DNA from: Luteococcus japonicus
Lineage (GTDB): Bacteria; Actinomycetota; Actinomycetes; Propionibacteriales; Propionibacteriaceae
Assembly (NCBI RefSeq): GCF_003752415.1
Contig: NZ_RKHG01000001.1
Span: 124,001 to 188,000, forward strand
Reading direction: 5' to 3'
Length of the DNA stretch: 64,000 nucleotides
Positions 21,024 through 29,542 of the stretch are shown here, in pieces. The notes beneath the pieces are model-generated. The model saw nothing but the letters and a program-made list of their open reading frames with translations, did no database searches and had not been told where the DNA came from. The translations under genes and the position numbers were made by a program. Each line of letters opens with the position of its first letter. Within the stretch, counting starts at the first letter, position 1.

Positions 21024-21029
21024 AGCCTA
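21024..21029 (-). promoter_or_regulatory. -10 element of the zinc-ribbon/hydrolase pair, leaderless type
   Basis: TAGGCT on the minus strand ends 6 nt before the GTG at 21017. Confidence 0.45.
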
Positions 21030-21055
21030 TCCGGGCCGGGGCAGGGTTAGCCGGG

Positions 21056-21694
21056 CTACTTCGCCCAGTGGAAGGAGTCGAGCACGGGGTCGATCGCCGC
21101 CTGTCCGTCCTCACCAGACAGGTTGGGAGCAACCATCACCGCGTAGTCGGTGCCATTGTGCTGGACCATGTAGAAGGGCGCCACGGCCCTTGGCACGGCC
21201 GTTGTCCCCCTTGGGCACCTCGAGCAGGCAGCCCTCCGCCTTGGCACCGTCGATCAGTCGGGGCTTGGCGGAGATGGCGGAACCGCCCATCTCCTTGACA
21301 CCGGTGGTGCACAGCTCGCGCAGCTTCTTCAGCTGGGAGGCGCGCTTGTTTGCCGGAATCGCCCCCACCAGAACCTGCCTGCCGTCCTTTGCCAGCGCGA
21401 CCTCATCGGCGCCGTAGGTCTCCTTGGCGGGCTTGAGATCCGCCGGCACCTCGATGGTGAAGCCACCGGACTTGGCCGTGACCTGGGTGGTCGCACCGCT
21501 TGACGCGTCCGGGACGGCGGAATCCGTACTGCTCTCGGGCGTTGCGGCGGCGTCGGAGCTGGAGCTGGTGGTGCTGGCCGTCGGGGTGGTGGCGCTGGAA
21601 CCACTCGAGCTCGTGGCCGGTACGTCGCTGCCGCCGCACGCGGTGATGGCCAGGGCGAGCGGAAGGAGAAGCGGCGTGGGACGTATTTGTGCAT
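21056..21694 (-). pseudogene. Lipoprotein gene with two compensating frameshifts
   Basis: A Ser/Thr-rich lipoprotein of about 212 residues is spread over two frames. Frame 1 gives MHKYVPRR from the ATG at 21694. Near 21671 one base appears to be missing, after which the second frame continues [16 protein letters not shown], a hydrophobic core with lipobox ITAC. The second frame runs to about 21206, where a run of five G (minus strand) appears to have one extra base. Reading then returns to the first frame for FYMVQHNGTDYAVMVAPN to the stop at 21056. Total length is a multiple of three. A start at 21743 in the second frame exists but gives an unlikely signal peptide. Could be decay or sequencing error. 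Confidence 0.7.
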
Positions 21695-21752
21695 GGAGGC
21701 CGTCTATCTGGGCGCCAGATTCGCCGATGCTGGTCCGGGGCACGGTGTCCGG

Positions 21753-21758
21753 TAGGTT
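21753..21758 (+). promoter_or_regulatory. -10 element of nucS, leaderless type
   Basis: TAGGTT ends 7 nt before the GTG at 21766; no ribosome-binding site is seen. Confidence 0.45.
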
Positions 21759-21765
21759 GTCCCAA

Positions 21766-22482
21766 GTGCGTTTGGTGATTGCCCAGTGTCAGGTCGACTA
21801 TGCCGGTCGGCTCACGGCCCATCTGCCCATGGCGAAGCGTCTGATCATGGTGAAGTCCGACACGTCGGTCTCCATCCATGCCGACGACCGTGCCTACAAG
21901 CCCCTCAACTGGATGAGTCCGCCGTGCACCATGACGGTGCAGGAGGTTCTGCCAGGCACTGACCTGCCGGCGACGACCGACGACGTCGACGCCCACATCA
22001 CGCAGGTCTGGGACGTGACGGGTCCGCACGGCGACACCCTCAAGATCTCGATCGGCAAGGTCTTCCACGATTCCGAGCACGAGTTCGGGGTGGACCCTGG
22101 CCTGCAGAAGGACGGCGTCGAAGCCCACCTGCAGGCACTGCTGGCGGAGAATCCGACCACTTTTGGCGAGGGCTACCGGCTGGTGCAGCGCGAGTTCTTC
22201 ACCCCGATCGGTCCGGTGGACCTGCTGCTGCGCAGCGACGAAGGGCAGTACGTCGCCGTGGAGGTGAAGCGACGCGGGGAGATCGACGGAGTGGAACAGC
22301 TCACCCGCTACCTGGAGCTGATGAACCGCGATCCGCAGATGGCTCCCGTCGCGGGCGTCTTCGCGGCCCAGCAGATCAAACCGCAGGCCCGTACCCTGGC
22401 CGCGGACCGTGGGATCACCTGCGTGACCGTGAACTACGACGAGCTGCGCGGGCTGGACAATCCCGAGGACCGGCTCTTCTGA
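21766..22482 (+). CDS. nucS: Mismatch-specific endonuclease NucS/EndoMS
   Basis: Cuts both strands at mismatches and replaces MutS/MutL mismatch repair in most Actinobacteria. The 238-residue protein has the N-terminal DNA-binding domain ([16 protein letters not shown] ... [11 protein letters not shown]) and the C-terminal RecB-like nuclease with [20 protein letters not shown] and [11 protein letters not shown]. The C-terminal end DRLF resembles the short sliding-clamp-binding tail reported for bacterial NucS. Start is GTG 21766, chosen for the family N-terminus and the -10 element in front of it. Confidence 0.95.
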   Translation: MRLVIAQCQVDYAGRLTAHLPMAKRLIMVKSDTSVSIHADDRAYKPLNWMSPPCTMTVQEVLPGTDLPATTDDVDAHITQVWDVTGPHGDTLKISIGKVFHDSEHEFGVDPGLQKDGVEAHLQALLAENPTTFGEGYRLVQREFFTPIGPVDLLLRSDEGQYVAVEVKRRGEIDGVEQLTRYLELMNRDPQMAPVAGVFAAQQIKPQARTLAADRGITCVTVNYDELRGLDNPEDRLF

Positions 22483-22487
22483 CCTCC

Positions 22488-22508
22488 CGGGGGATTCGTC
22501 TGCCCCCG
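22488..22508 (+). terminator. Weak hairpin after nucS
   Basis: CGGGGG with CCCCCG, 9-nt loop, no T run. Could terminate nucS transcription weakly. Confidence 0.3.
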
Positions 22509-22510
22509 AT

Positions 22511-22538
22511 GGCAACCTTTCGGGCCACTTCTCCGTAG
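22511..22538 (+). promoter_or_regulatory. Possible ECF-type autoregulatory promoter
   Basis: GGCAACC (22511-22517) and CCGTAG (22533-22538) with 15 nt between. AAC-containing -35 elements with a CGT-type -10 are the usual self-controlled promoters of ECF sigma factors, and this one sits directly before a SigE-type sigma gene remnant. Confidence 0.35.
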
Positions 22539-22574
22539 TGCGGGGTGAGAACCCACCATGAGAGGAGGGGGCAG

Positions 22575-22996
22575 GTGTTCGGAATGTCGAAGGCGGAGCG
22601 CGACGAGGACTTCGCACGCTTCGTGAGCGAGTCACAACCCTCGCTGACCGGCACTGCCTGGTTGCTGTGTGGCAACCGCGAGCAGGCGGCCGACCTGGTG
22701 CAGGCGGCGCTGGTGAAGGTCTACGTGGCCTGGCCGAGGGTACGGCACTACCGGACGCCCGTGCGGGGGAGACCCTCGTCGTGCCGGACGCCGCGCGGCA
22801 TGCCGACGGCCACGACCAAGTGGTCAGGATGTTGGACGAGCTCCCTCCAGCCCAGCGACGGGTGATCGCCCTGCGCTATTTCTGCGACCTCTCCGAACGT
22901 GAGACCGAAGCGACCCTCAGAATCTCCATCGGCGCAGTGAAGTCGGCCACCTCACGAGGTCTGGCCACCCTGCGCACCCTGCACCCGGAAGGAGCA
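22575..22996 (+). pseudogene. Broken SigE-family ECF sigma factor
   Basis: Starts at GTG 22575 after AGGAGGGGG and reads MFGMSKAERDEDFARFVSES ... GNREQAADLVQAALVKVYVAWPRVR, which is sigma region 2. The frame is then lost between about 22740 and 22770. The second frame resumes with GETLVVPDAARHADGHDQV and a complete region 4, LDELPPAQRRVIALRYFCDL ... ISIGAVKSATSRGLATLR. About 50 bases that should encode region 2.4, the helix that reads the -10 element, are missing, so the product cannot be a normal sigma factor. The region 4 frame runs on without a stop into the next coding remnant. Confidence 0.8.
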
Positions 22997-24079
22997 GTGG
23001 CAAGAACGAGGATTTCGAGAGCCTCCCTGCGCACCAGCCTTCGTGCCGCCGCAGACCGCCATGCGCTGGAGCTGGACGTGGACGACGTGATCGACGCCGG
23101 GCAGGAGGTGCTGACCCGTCGCACTCGTCGCTGGGCCGCGGCCTCCGTCGGCTTGGTCGCCGCGGCCGCGATGGTCGCGGGCGGCGTCTGGCAGGGGAGC
23201 GCGAAGACCTCGCAGGCACCCGCGTCCACCCCGAGCGCCGCCAACGCTGCCACGTTGGTGCTGGACCTCAATGACGTCGTCCCCGGCCGGCCTGCGAAGC
23301 TCCAGGTCAGGACCAAGCACGTCCCCGGCGCTACGGAGGTGGAGCTGGCTGGGCTGGCCGAGGACGGGGCCCGCGTCGGTCCCAGCCCACGCGGCACCAT
23401 CCCGGCGACCCGAGCCGCGGACCACTTGGTGCTGGACCAGCGGTTGGCGGACCATTGCGCCCTCGTCCTGGTGCGCGGGGCCGCCACTGACATCCAGAGA
23501 GTCACCGCAAGCAACGCCACGGGCGGTGGCCCGGGGAGGACGTATTCCGGACCGACGCATCGCGGGGACCGACATGACCGTCCAGTTGTTGTGCGAGGTC
23601 GGCCTGGACGGAGCCAGGACGACTGGCCGCTACCTGCAGTACCTGTGGGGCTTCGTCTGGAGGTCCGGCGACGGGTCCATGAAGGACTCTGAGGGACGCA
23701 CGGTGCCCCAAGCAGACCTGACCGTCGCAGGCAAGACCTTCCGCGTCTACCAAGACCTCCCGCTGGACACCTTCGGCGTGATCGGCGAGCCGTTCACTGC
23801 CAGCAGCTGGCCGTCACGGGTGAAGCAGCGGATCCAGATGCCGGAGCGAGCGATGACCACTGGGTGGTGGCCGCCACCCTGCCGAAGGGAGCTCGGCTGG
23901 AGCGGGTGTCGTGGGCGCCGAGCCGAAAGGTCGTCAAGTTCGGGCAGGGCGAACGGACCGCCGACGGTGGCACCTTCTTCGTCGCCCACACCCGGTCCGG
24001 CCTGCCGGCCGAGCAGATGAAGGACCCGGCGATCACCTACCGCACGGCCGACGGGCGCACCGTCACCGAGCGGTCATGA
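22997..24079 (+). pseudogene. Broken membrane protein downstream of the sigma factor (anti-sigma-like)
   Basis: A GTG at 22997 preceded by GGAAGGAG opens MARTRISRASLRTSLRAAADRHALELDVDDVI, then one membrane helix (WAAASVGLVAAAAMVAGGVW) and an extracellular domain. This layout is usual for proteins paired with SigE-type sigma factors. The frame shifts near 23525-23550 and again near 23850; the last frame ends RTADGRTVTERS at 24079. Translated in pieces the protein would be about 355 residues. It shares its first frame with the preceding sigma remnant without a stop between them. Confidence 0.7.
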
Positions 24080-24093
24080 CCGGCCGGTGGTGA

Positions 24094-25527
24094 TCAGTTG
24101 CGGTCCTCGAGCTTGATCACCGTGGTCTGCTCGGCATCGGGGAGCTGGATGACGTGGGTCTCGGATTCCGCGTCGGAGAGCTTCGCCGTGGCGGAGCCCT
24201 CGACCACCTGGGTCTTCTCGGGGGCCGTCGCCGCGGTGGCACCGGCCTGGGCAGCTGCGGCGAGCGTCGGGTCCACTGCGGGGGCATCGACGCTGAGGTT
24301 CTTGCGCCACGAGGCGTTGTCGTCGTCGCGGGGATCGGAGGTGCCCAGCGGGTCGTCGTCGGGGTAGTCCAGCGGCGCATCGCCGGCGAGCTGGCGCAGA
24401 TTGGACAGCTGCGCCACGATCGAGCCCTTGCGGGTGATCAGTGCGGCGACCTCACGCTCCAACTGCTCCTTGCGCCAGGCGTACTGCTCCTCCAGACGAT
24501 CCTTCATCATCGCGGCCTGGCGGTGCGCAGCAGCGATGGTGCCCTCGGCATCACGGGCCGCGTCGGTCTTGGTCTTCTCGGCATCCGCCAGCGCCGCGGA
24601 GCGGAGCTGCTGGGCGGCCTCGGACTCACTGCTCAGCAGGGCGGTGGACTCCTCGTGGTGACGCGTGGCCTCGGCGAGCAGACTGTTGGTCTTCTCGGTC
24701 ACGTCGGTGTGCCGCTGCTGGGCATCGGTGAGCAGCTTCTCGGCCTGGCTGCTGGCCAACTCCTTGGCCGTGGCCGCCTGCCTCTCGGCATCGGACAGCA
24801 GCTGGGCCGCGCGGGTCTGCGCGGCCGCCATGATGGCGGCGGCGGCCGTGGCGGCCTCGGCCACCTTCTTCTCGATGGTGGCGGCGGTTTCGCCCAGCTT
24901 CTCGTCGGCCTGGCGCTGCGCGTCGGCGGCGAGCCGGGTGGCCTCGACCTCGGCGGAGTGCGTGGTGGCATTGCCCTTCTGGGTGGCTTCGGTGGTGATC
25001 GCGTCGGCCTGGCGCTGCGCGGCCGCGACGACGGAAGCGGCCTCCGCGCGCGCCTTCTCCAAGGTTTCGGTGGAGTCCTTGTCCAGTGCCTCGCGCAGCT
25101 GGCGCAGGTTGGCGAGCCCTGCAACCCGAATGTCGTCGGCCTCGGCCTGGGCATTGGCGCGCAGGTCTGCGGCGACCCGGCGACCCTCCTCCTTGATCCG
25201 CTCGGCCTCGAGCTCGGCCTTGTGCACCAGGTCCTTGCCCTGGGCCTCGGCGGCACGCAGGATGCCGGTGGCGTGGGAGCCGAGCCGGGTGAAATCGGTG
25301 GTGCCATTCGCACGCGCCGTCTGGGCGGCCTCGCGGCGCAGGTGGCGAGTGAGCTGCTTGAGCGTCGAGAGTTGCATCTCGATCTCACGGACATAGTTGT
25401 CCACGCTGGCGCGGTCGTAACCCATCATCGCCTTGGGGAAGGACCCCGCGACCGAAGCCGAGTCGTCGAACAGGTTGAGGCCCGTCTCCTCGTTGTGGAC
25501 GGAGTCCTCGTCGTAGTACTCGCTCAC
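24094..25527 (-). CDS. DivIVA-domain coiled-coil protein
   Basis: A 477-residue acidic Ala/Glu/Gln-rich protein. The N-terminal DivIVA-like segment FPKAMMGYDRASVDNYVREI (about 30-49) would target curved membrane or other polar proteins. It is followed by a very long coiled coil (about 50-390) with repeated AEA/ADAQRQAD blocks and an unstructured acidic tail. Length and layout resemble actinobacterial polar-growth scaffolds of the Scy/FilP type rather than the essential DivIVA (Wag31) itself, which is shorter. It probably organises cell poles or septa. No membrane helix. It is followed in the same direction by mce after a hairpin. Confidence 0.8.
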   Translation of the reverse strand: MSEYYDEDSVHNEETGLNLFDDSASVAGSFPKAMMGYDRASVDNYVREIEMQLSTLKQLTRHLRREAAQTARANGTTDFTRLGSHATGILRAAEAQGKDLVHKAELEAERIKEEGRRVAADLRANAQAEADDIRVAGLANLRQLREALDKDSTETLEKARAEAASVVAAAQRQADAITTEATQKGNATTHSAEVEATRLAADAQRQADEKLGETAATIEKKVAEAATAAAAIMAAAQTRAAQLLSDAERQAATAKELASSQAEKLLTDAQQRHTDVTEKTNSLLAEATRHHEESTALLSSESEAAQQLRSAALADAEKTKTDAARDAEGTIAAAHRQAAMMKDRLEEQYAWRKEQLEREVAALITRKGSIVAQLSNLRQLAGDAPLDYPDDDPLGTSDPRDDDNASWRKNLSVDAPAVDPTLAAAAQAGATAATAPEKTQVVEGSATAKLSDAESETHVIQLPDAEQTTVIKLEDRN

Positions 25528-25595
25528 GCGTCAGGTCCTTTCGCCAGGGCTGGCAGCCCATACCTTTGCCAGATTAGCGAACCCCTGGCAACAGA

Positions 25596-25629
25596 GGACG
25601 GCGGCACTCCGTGGGGAGTGCCGCCGTCC
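25596..25629. terminator. Strong hairpin between the DivIVA-like gene and mce
   Basis: Perfect 15-bp stem, GGACGGCGGCACTCC (25596-25610) and its complement (25615-25629), with a 4-nt loop GTGG. The DivIVA-like gene upstream in minus-strand terms is mce (starts 26097, ends 25648), so this hairpin ends the mce transcript 19 bp after its stop. No U tract. Confidence 0.8.
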
Positions 25630-25647
25630 ATCGAGTGCTGGTCGTGC

Positions 25648-26097
25648 TCAGTGGGCTGCCTCGGCCGGGGGCTGGGTCAGCTCGAGCAGGACGCCGCCGG
25701 CATCCTTGGGGTGCACGAAGTTGATCCGGGCGCCGCCGGTGCCGGTCTTGGGCTCGGGGTAGAGCAGGCGCAGGCCGCGCTCACGCAGGGTGGCGCAGAC
25801 CGCGTCGATGTCCGCGACGCGGTAGCACAGCTGCTGCATGCCGGGGCCACCGTTGCGGGTCAGCCACTTGGCAATGGTCGAGTTCTCGTTCAGGGGAGCG
25901 AGCAGCTGGATCTGGGCGCTCTCGGGCTGCTGGGTGCCGGTGCCCAGCATCGCCTCGGCGACGCCCTGCTCCTCGTTGACCTCCTTGTGCAGCACGCGAA
26001 AACCGAACTTCTCGGTGTGGAACTTGATGGCCTCGTCGATGTCGGCGACAGCCAGGCCGACGTGGTCGATGCAGATGAAGAGATCGCTATTGTCCAT
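25648..26097 (-). CDS. mce: Methylmalonyl-CoA epimerase with altered metal site
   Basis: Converts S- to R-methylmalonyl-CoA in propionate formation or use. The 149-residue protein is a vicinal-oxygen-chelate fold closely resembling the Propionibacterium shermanii enzyme, starting MDNSDLFICIDHVG. From the known structure the metal ligands correspond to H12, Q64, residue 89 and E139 here. Position 89 is Gln (GPGMQQLCYRV) where the shermanii enzyme has the second His of LHHM. Start is ATG 26097, matching the shermanii N-terminus; an ATG at 26106 would add three residues. No mutase gene is in the window. Confidence 0.93.
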   Translation of the reverse strand: MDNSDLFICIDHVGLAVADIDEAIKFHTEKFGFRVLHKEVNEEQGVAEAMLGTGTQQPESAQIQLLAPLNENSTIAKWLTRNGGPGMQQLCYRVADIDAVCATLRERGLRLLYPEPKTGTGGARINFVHPKDAGGVLLELTQPPAEAAH

Positions 26098-26373
26098 GGG
26101 CACCATGTTTCCACAGGGCCCCGGCGGCGCCAATGGTGGGGCGGACATTCGGCTGTGGTGAGACCATTCTCACCAGCGCCTTCCGCGGGCTCCGCTTCTT
26201 CAACTGGTGATGCAGACTTGGGCGTGCTGACTCGGCCGGGGCGGGTGACTTGCGGCATAGTGGACTCGACTGCGCCAGGCGACCTTCCGAAAGATCGGGG
26301 TGAGGGAGTGTGGGCGCGGGCCGCGACAACTTCCCCAAGGACCCGCGGGTCAACCTGAACGAGGAGACATGCC

Positions 26374-26523
26374 ATGCCCGAGTGGGCCAAGAAGATCCTG
26401 TGGACACTGGTCATCGCCTTCATCATCTACTACATCGCCACGCAGCCCGAGGAGTTTGCGGCGGGCGTGAAGTCCGTGGTCGAGGCCATCGGACGGCTGT
26501 TCAGCGCTCTGGCCGGGAATTGA
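26374..26523 (+). CDS. Small single-helix membrane protein
   Basis: A 49-residue product MPEWAKKILWTLVIAFIIYY ... with one membrane helix (about 8-23) and a C-terminal amphipathic stretch. The ATG at 26374 follows GAGGAG by 7 nt, a strong ribosome site. It lies 39 bp before the PH-domain gene on the same strand. Function unknown; small proteins of this type next to PH-domain proteins are common in Actinobacteria. Confidence 0.75.
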   Translation: MPEWAKKILWTLVIAFIIYYIATQPEEFAAGVKSVVEAIGRLFSALAGN

Positions 26524-26562
26524 GCCTGTGGTGGGCCTGAGCCCGCACCCGGGGCTCCCGCG

Positions 26563-27138
26563 ATGAGTTTTCTCTCCCGCTTCCTGGCCCCCGAGGTGGA
26601 CCGTCACCTCCTGGTGGACCAGGGCGAGTTCATCATCGACGAGGTGGCCAAGCACTGGGTCACCGTCGTCCTGCCGGCGATGGGCATCGCCGCTTGCATC
26701 CCCATCTTCTGGGCAATGCCCTTGCTGGGCGCCTTCTGGTGGCTCGCCCTGTTGGTCGGTCTGGGGCTGTTCAGCTACTGCATGCTCCTGATCCACCTGC
26801 AGTTCATGGACCGCTTCGTCATCACCAACATGCGTGTTTTCCGGGTGCACGGCGTCCTGGACCAGAACCTGGCCACCATGCCGATGACCCGCATCCTCGA
26901 CATCTCCGTCTCCCAGCCTTTCCTGGGACGGCTGCTCGGATACGGCCACTTCACCTTCGAGTCCGCCGCCCAGGACCAGGGGCTTCGTGACATCCGCTTC
27001 GTCGGGCGCCCCGAACAGCGAGACCTCACCATCCAAGGCGTCATCCAGCGGGCGGGCCTGCGCAAGGCCGTCGAGCCGCTGTTCAGCCGCCAGGACTATG
27101 AGGGCGAGGATTCCGACCACCTGGACGACGGTTCCTGA
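26563..27138 (+). CDS. PH-domain membrane protein
   Basis: A 191-residue protein with two membrane helices (about 35-75, VVLPAMGIAACIPIFWAMPL and FWWLALLVGLGLFSYCMLL) followed by a bacterial PH-like (DUF304/YdbS) domain with VITNMRVFRVHGVLDQN and RILDISVSQPFLGRLLGYG. Such proteins are membrane-anchored with unknown ligands. Its stop overlaps the ATG of the TrkA-like remnant (TGATG). Confidence 0.85.
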   Translation: MSFLSRFLAPEVDRHLLVDQGEFIIDEVAKHWVTVVLPAMGIAACIPIFWAMPLLGAFWWLALLVGLGLFSYCMLLIHLQFMDRFVITNMRVFRVHGVLDQNLATMPMTRILDISVSQPFLGRLLGYGHFTFESAAQDQGLRDIRFVGRPEQRDLTIQGVIQRAGLRKAVEPLFSRQDYEGEDSDHLDDGS

Positions 27139-27770
27139 TGACCATCCTCGTGGTCGGTGCGAGCTCCACGGCCATTCGCCTTGCCAATGAGCTGGTGCGG
27201 GGCGGGGAGCGCGTCGTCGCCCTGGTGCTCCCGGACTCCCAGGACTGGATGCTCGACTAGCTGGGCCGGTCTGGAGCCACTGTGCGATGCGTCGCGAGCA
27301 TCGCGACGATGACCTGAGCAATGCCGGGGTGCAGCGGGCCGACGATGTCGTCGTCCTAGGCCTGGACGAGATGACCACGGTTCGGGTGGCCCTGACGGTG
27401 GAGGAGATGAACCCGTCGGCTCGCATCGTCCTCGAGCTGGACAACCCAGCCTTCGGACGGCGCCTGAGCCGACCCGTTGGGTGTCGCGGCTGGCGGCACC
27501 CTGCCTTCGCGGCGGCCGCGTTGGGGCGTTCACCCGAGACGGTGGTCCCGGTGGGCCACCGGGTCGTCATCTTGGCCGAGCTCGAGGCCCGGCGGAGCGT
27601 GCCCGTGGGAGCCCTCCACAAGCCCGGGCAGGTGCGAATCCTCGCGCACCATCGCGACGGCCGCTGGTCCTGGCATCCACGGCGTGCGGAGCTGCTGCAG
27701 CCGGGTGACCTGGTGGCTGTGGCCGCAACCCGGGAGGCATGGCGCAGACCAGCCGAGCCGTGGGGGAGTG
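27138..27770 (+). pseudogene. Broken TrkA/RCK-type NAD-binding protein
   Basis: ATG 27138 opens MTILVVGASSTAIRLANELV, a Rossmann start, but an in-frame TAG at 27258-27260 ends it at 40 residues. Similarity continues in another frame from about 27300: LSNAGVQRADDVVVLGLDEM ... SARIVLELDNPAFGRRLSR, the second half of a TrkA-N domain, then PAFAAAALG and VVPVGHRVVILAEL of a C-terminal domain. The original gene was probably a potassium channel or transporter regulatory subunit co-translated with the PH-domain gene. The right boundary is approximate. Confidence 0.7.
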
Positions 27771-27777
27771 ACGCGAC

Positions 27778-27807
27778 GAGCCCCGGGAGGGTGTCCTCCC
27801 GGGGCTC
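27778..27807. terminator. Strong hairpin between TrkA-like remnant and pgm
   Basis: Perfect 13-bp stem, GAGCCCCGGGAGG (27778-27790) and its complement (27795-27807), with loop GTGT. It lies 16 bp past the stop of pgm on the minus strand and just after the plus-strand remnant, so it can serve both. No U tract. Confidence 0.8.
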
Positions 27808-27822
27808 GCTGAGTGCCGTGGG

Positions 27823-29457
27823 TCAGGCGTTGAGGGCCGCGTTGACGACGTCCTTGGCCTCGGTCTGGATGGCCGCGAGGTGCTCGGCCGACTTCAGGGA
27901 CTCGGCATAGATCTTGTACTTGTCCTCGGTACCCGACGGGCGGGCCGCGAACCAGCCGTTCTCGGTGGTGACCTTCACACCACCGATGGCGGCGTCATTG
28001 CCCGGTGCCTCGGTGAGGATCGCGGTGATGGTCTCGCCGGCCAGCTCCGTGGCGGTGATGTCGGCGGGGGAGAGGGCCTTGAGGCGGGCCTTCTGCTCAC
28101 GGTCCGCGTCGGCGTCGATCCGGGCGTAGTAGCTCTTGCCGTACTTGGCCTCCAGCTCGGCATAGTGCTGGCTGGGGGTCTTTCCGGTGACGGCGAGGAT
28201 CTCGCTCGCCAGCAGGTCCAGGATGATGCCGTCCTTGTCGGTGGTCCAGGTCTGGCCGTCGAGGGTGAGGAAGCTGGCGCCTGCGGACTCCTCGCCACCG
28301 AAGCCCATCTCGCCACTGATCAGGCCGGGAACGAACCACTTGAAGCCGACCGGAACCTCGACCAGTTCACGGCCGATCTCGGCTGCGACCTTGTCGATCA
28401 TCGAGCTCGACACCAGCGTCTTGCCGACGCGGGCCTGCTCGCGCCACCCGGGGCGGTGGGTGAAGAGGTACTGGATGGCCACGGCCAGGTAGTGGTTCGG
28501 GTTCATCAGGCCGGCGTCGGGCGTGACGATGCCGTGGCGGTCGGAGTCCGCGTCATTTCCGGTGGAGATGTCGAACTTGTCCCGGCTCTGGATCAGGCTC
28601 GCCATCGCATTGGGAGAACTGCAGTCCATCCGGATCTTGCCGTCGGTGTCCAGGGTCATGAAACGCCAGGTGGGATCCACCTCGGGGTTCACGACGGTGA
28701 GGTCCAGCCCGGACTTCTCGGCCAAGTACTGCCAGTACTGCACGGCGGCACCACCCATCGGGTCGGCGCCGATGCGCACACCCGCCTTCTTGATGGCGTC
28801 CATGTCGATGACGTTGACCAGGTCCTCGCAGTAGGCCGTGCGGTAGTCGAAGCGGGTCACCTCGGCGGAGGCCTCGTCGTAGGAGACACGCTTGATGGCC
28901 GAGGCGTCACGCATCAGCTCATTGGCGCGGTCGGCGATCCAGCTGGTGGCATCCGTGTCGGCCGGGCCACCGTTCGGCGGGTTGTACTTGAAGCCACCGT
29001 CGCGAGGCGGGTTGTGCGAGGGGGTGACGACGATGCCGTCGGCCTGCGGCTGGCCGACATGGTCACGGTTGTACACGATGATGGCGCGGCTGACGGCCGG
29101 CGTCGGGGTGTACTCGTCCTCCTTCTCGGCCATCACGGAGACAGCATTGGCGACGAGCACCTCGGTGGCGGTCTTCCACGCCGGAAGGCTCAACGCGTGA
29201 GTGTCCTTGCCGATGAACAGCGGGCCGGTGGTGCCCTGTTCGGCGCGGTACTCGACAATCGCCTGTGTGGTGGCGGCGATGTGGAGCTCGTTGAACTTGC
29301 CGTCGAGGCTGGAGCCACGGTGTCCTGAGGTGCCGAAGACCACCTGCTGGTCGACATTGTCGACGTCGGGAGTGATGTCGTAGTAGGCCGACAGAACCTC
29401 GTCGACATTGATCAGGTCTTGTTCCTGGGCAACCTGCCCAGCGCGTTCGTGTGCCAT
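27823..29457 (-). CDS. pgm: Phosphoglucomutase, alpha-D-glucose phosphate specific
   Basis: Interconverts glucose-6-phosphate and glucose-1-phosphate, the entry and exit point of glycogen metabolism. The 544-residue protein has the catalytic phosphoserine loop TPSHNPP with S147, the metal-binding loop DADSDRHG, the sugar loop GGEESAG and the phosphate-binding loop ARPSGTEDKYK. Start is ATG 29457 (MAHERAG); an ATG at 29466 is also in frame. A CAAGAT hexamer ends 7 nt before 29457. Its product feeds the glgE cluster at 31-37 kb. Confidence 0.95.
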   Translation of the reverse strand: MAHERAGQVAQEQDLINVDEVLSAYYDITPDVDNVDQQVVFGTSGHRGSSLDGKFNELHIAATTQAIVEYRAEQGTTGPLFIGKDTHALSLPAWKTATEVLVANAVSVMAEKEDEYTPTPAVSRAIIVYNRDHVGQPQADGIVVTPSHNPPRDGGFKYNPPNGGPADTDATSWIADRANELMRDASAIKRVSYDEASAEVTRFDYRTAYCEDLVNVIDMDAIKKAGVRIGADPMGGAAVQYWQYLAEKSGLDLTVVNPEVDPTWRFMTLDTDGKIRMDCSSPNAMASLIQSRDKFDISTGNDADSDRHGIVTPDAGLMNPNHYLAVAIQYLFTHRPGWREQARVGKTLVSSSMIDKVAAEIGRELVEVPVGFKWFVPGLISGEMGFGGEESAGASFLTLDGQTWTTDKDGIILDLLASEILAVTGKTPSQHYAELEAKYGKSYYARIDADADREQKARLKALSPADITATELAGETITAILTEAPGNDAAIGGVKVTTENGWFAARPSGTEDKYKIYAESLKSAEHLAAIQTEAKDVVNAALNA

Positions 29458-29530
29458 GGCACCCATCTTGCCCGCATTCGCGGTTCGCGGACAGGCCGCG
29501 CCCGTTTTTGTCATCGTTGACCGGCACGGG

Positions 29531-29536
29531 AACAAT
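29531..29536 (+). promoter_or_regulatory. -10 element of the thioredoxin/TPR gene, leaderless type
   Basis: AACAAT ends 6 nt before the ATG at 29543. Confidence 0.35.
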
Positions 29537-29542
29537 GGGGCC

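Noticed and set aside
24154-26358. 734-codon plus-strand open frame over the DivIVA-like gene and mce
   Set aside because: Gly/Leu/Arg-rich translation without domains; both minus-strand genes are clearly real.
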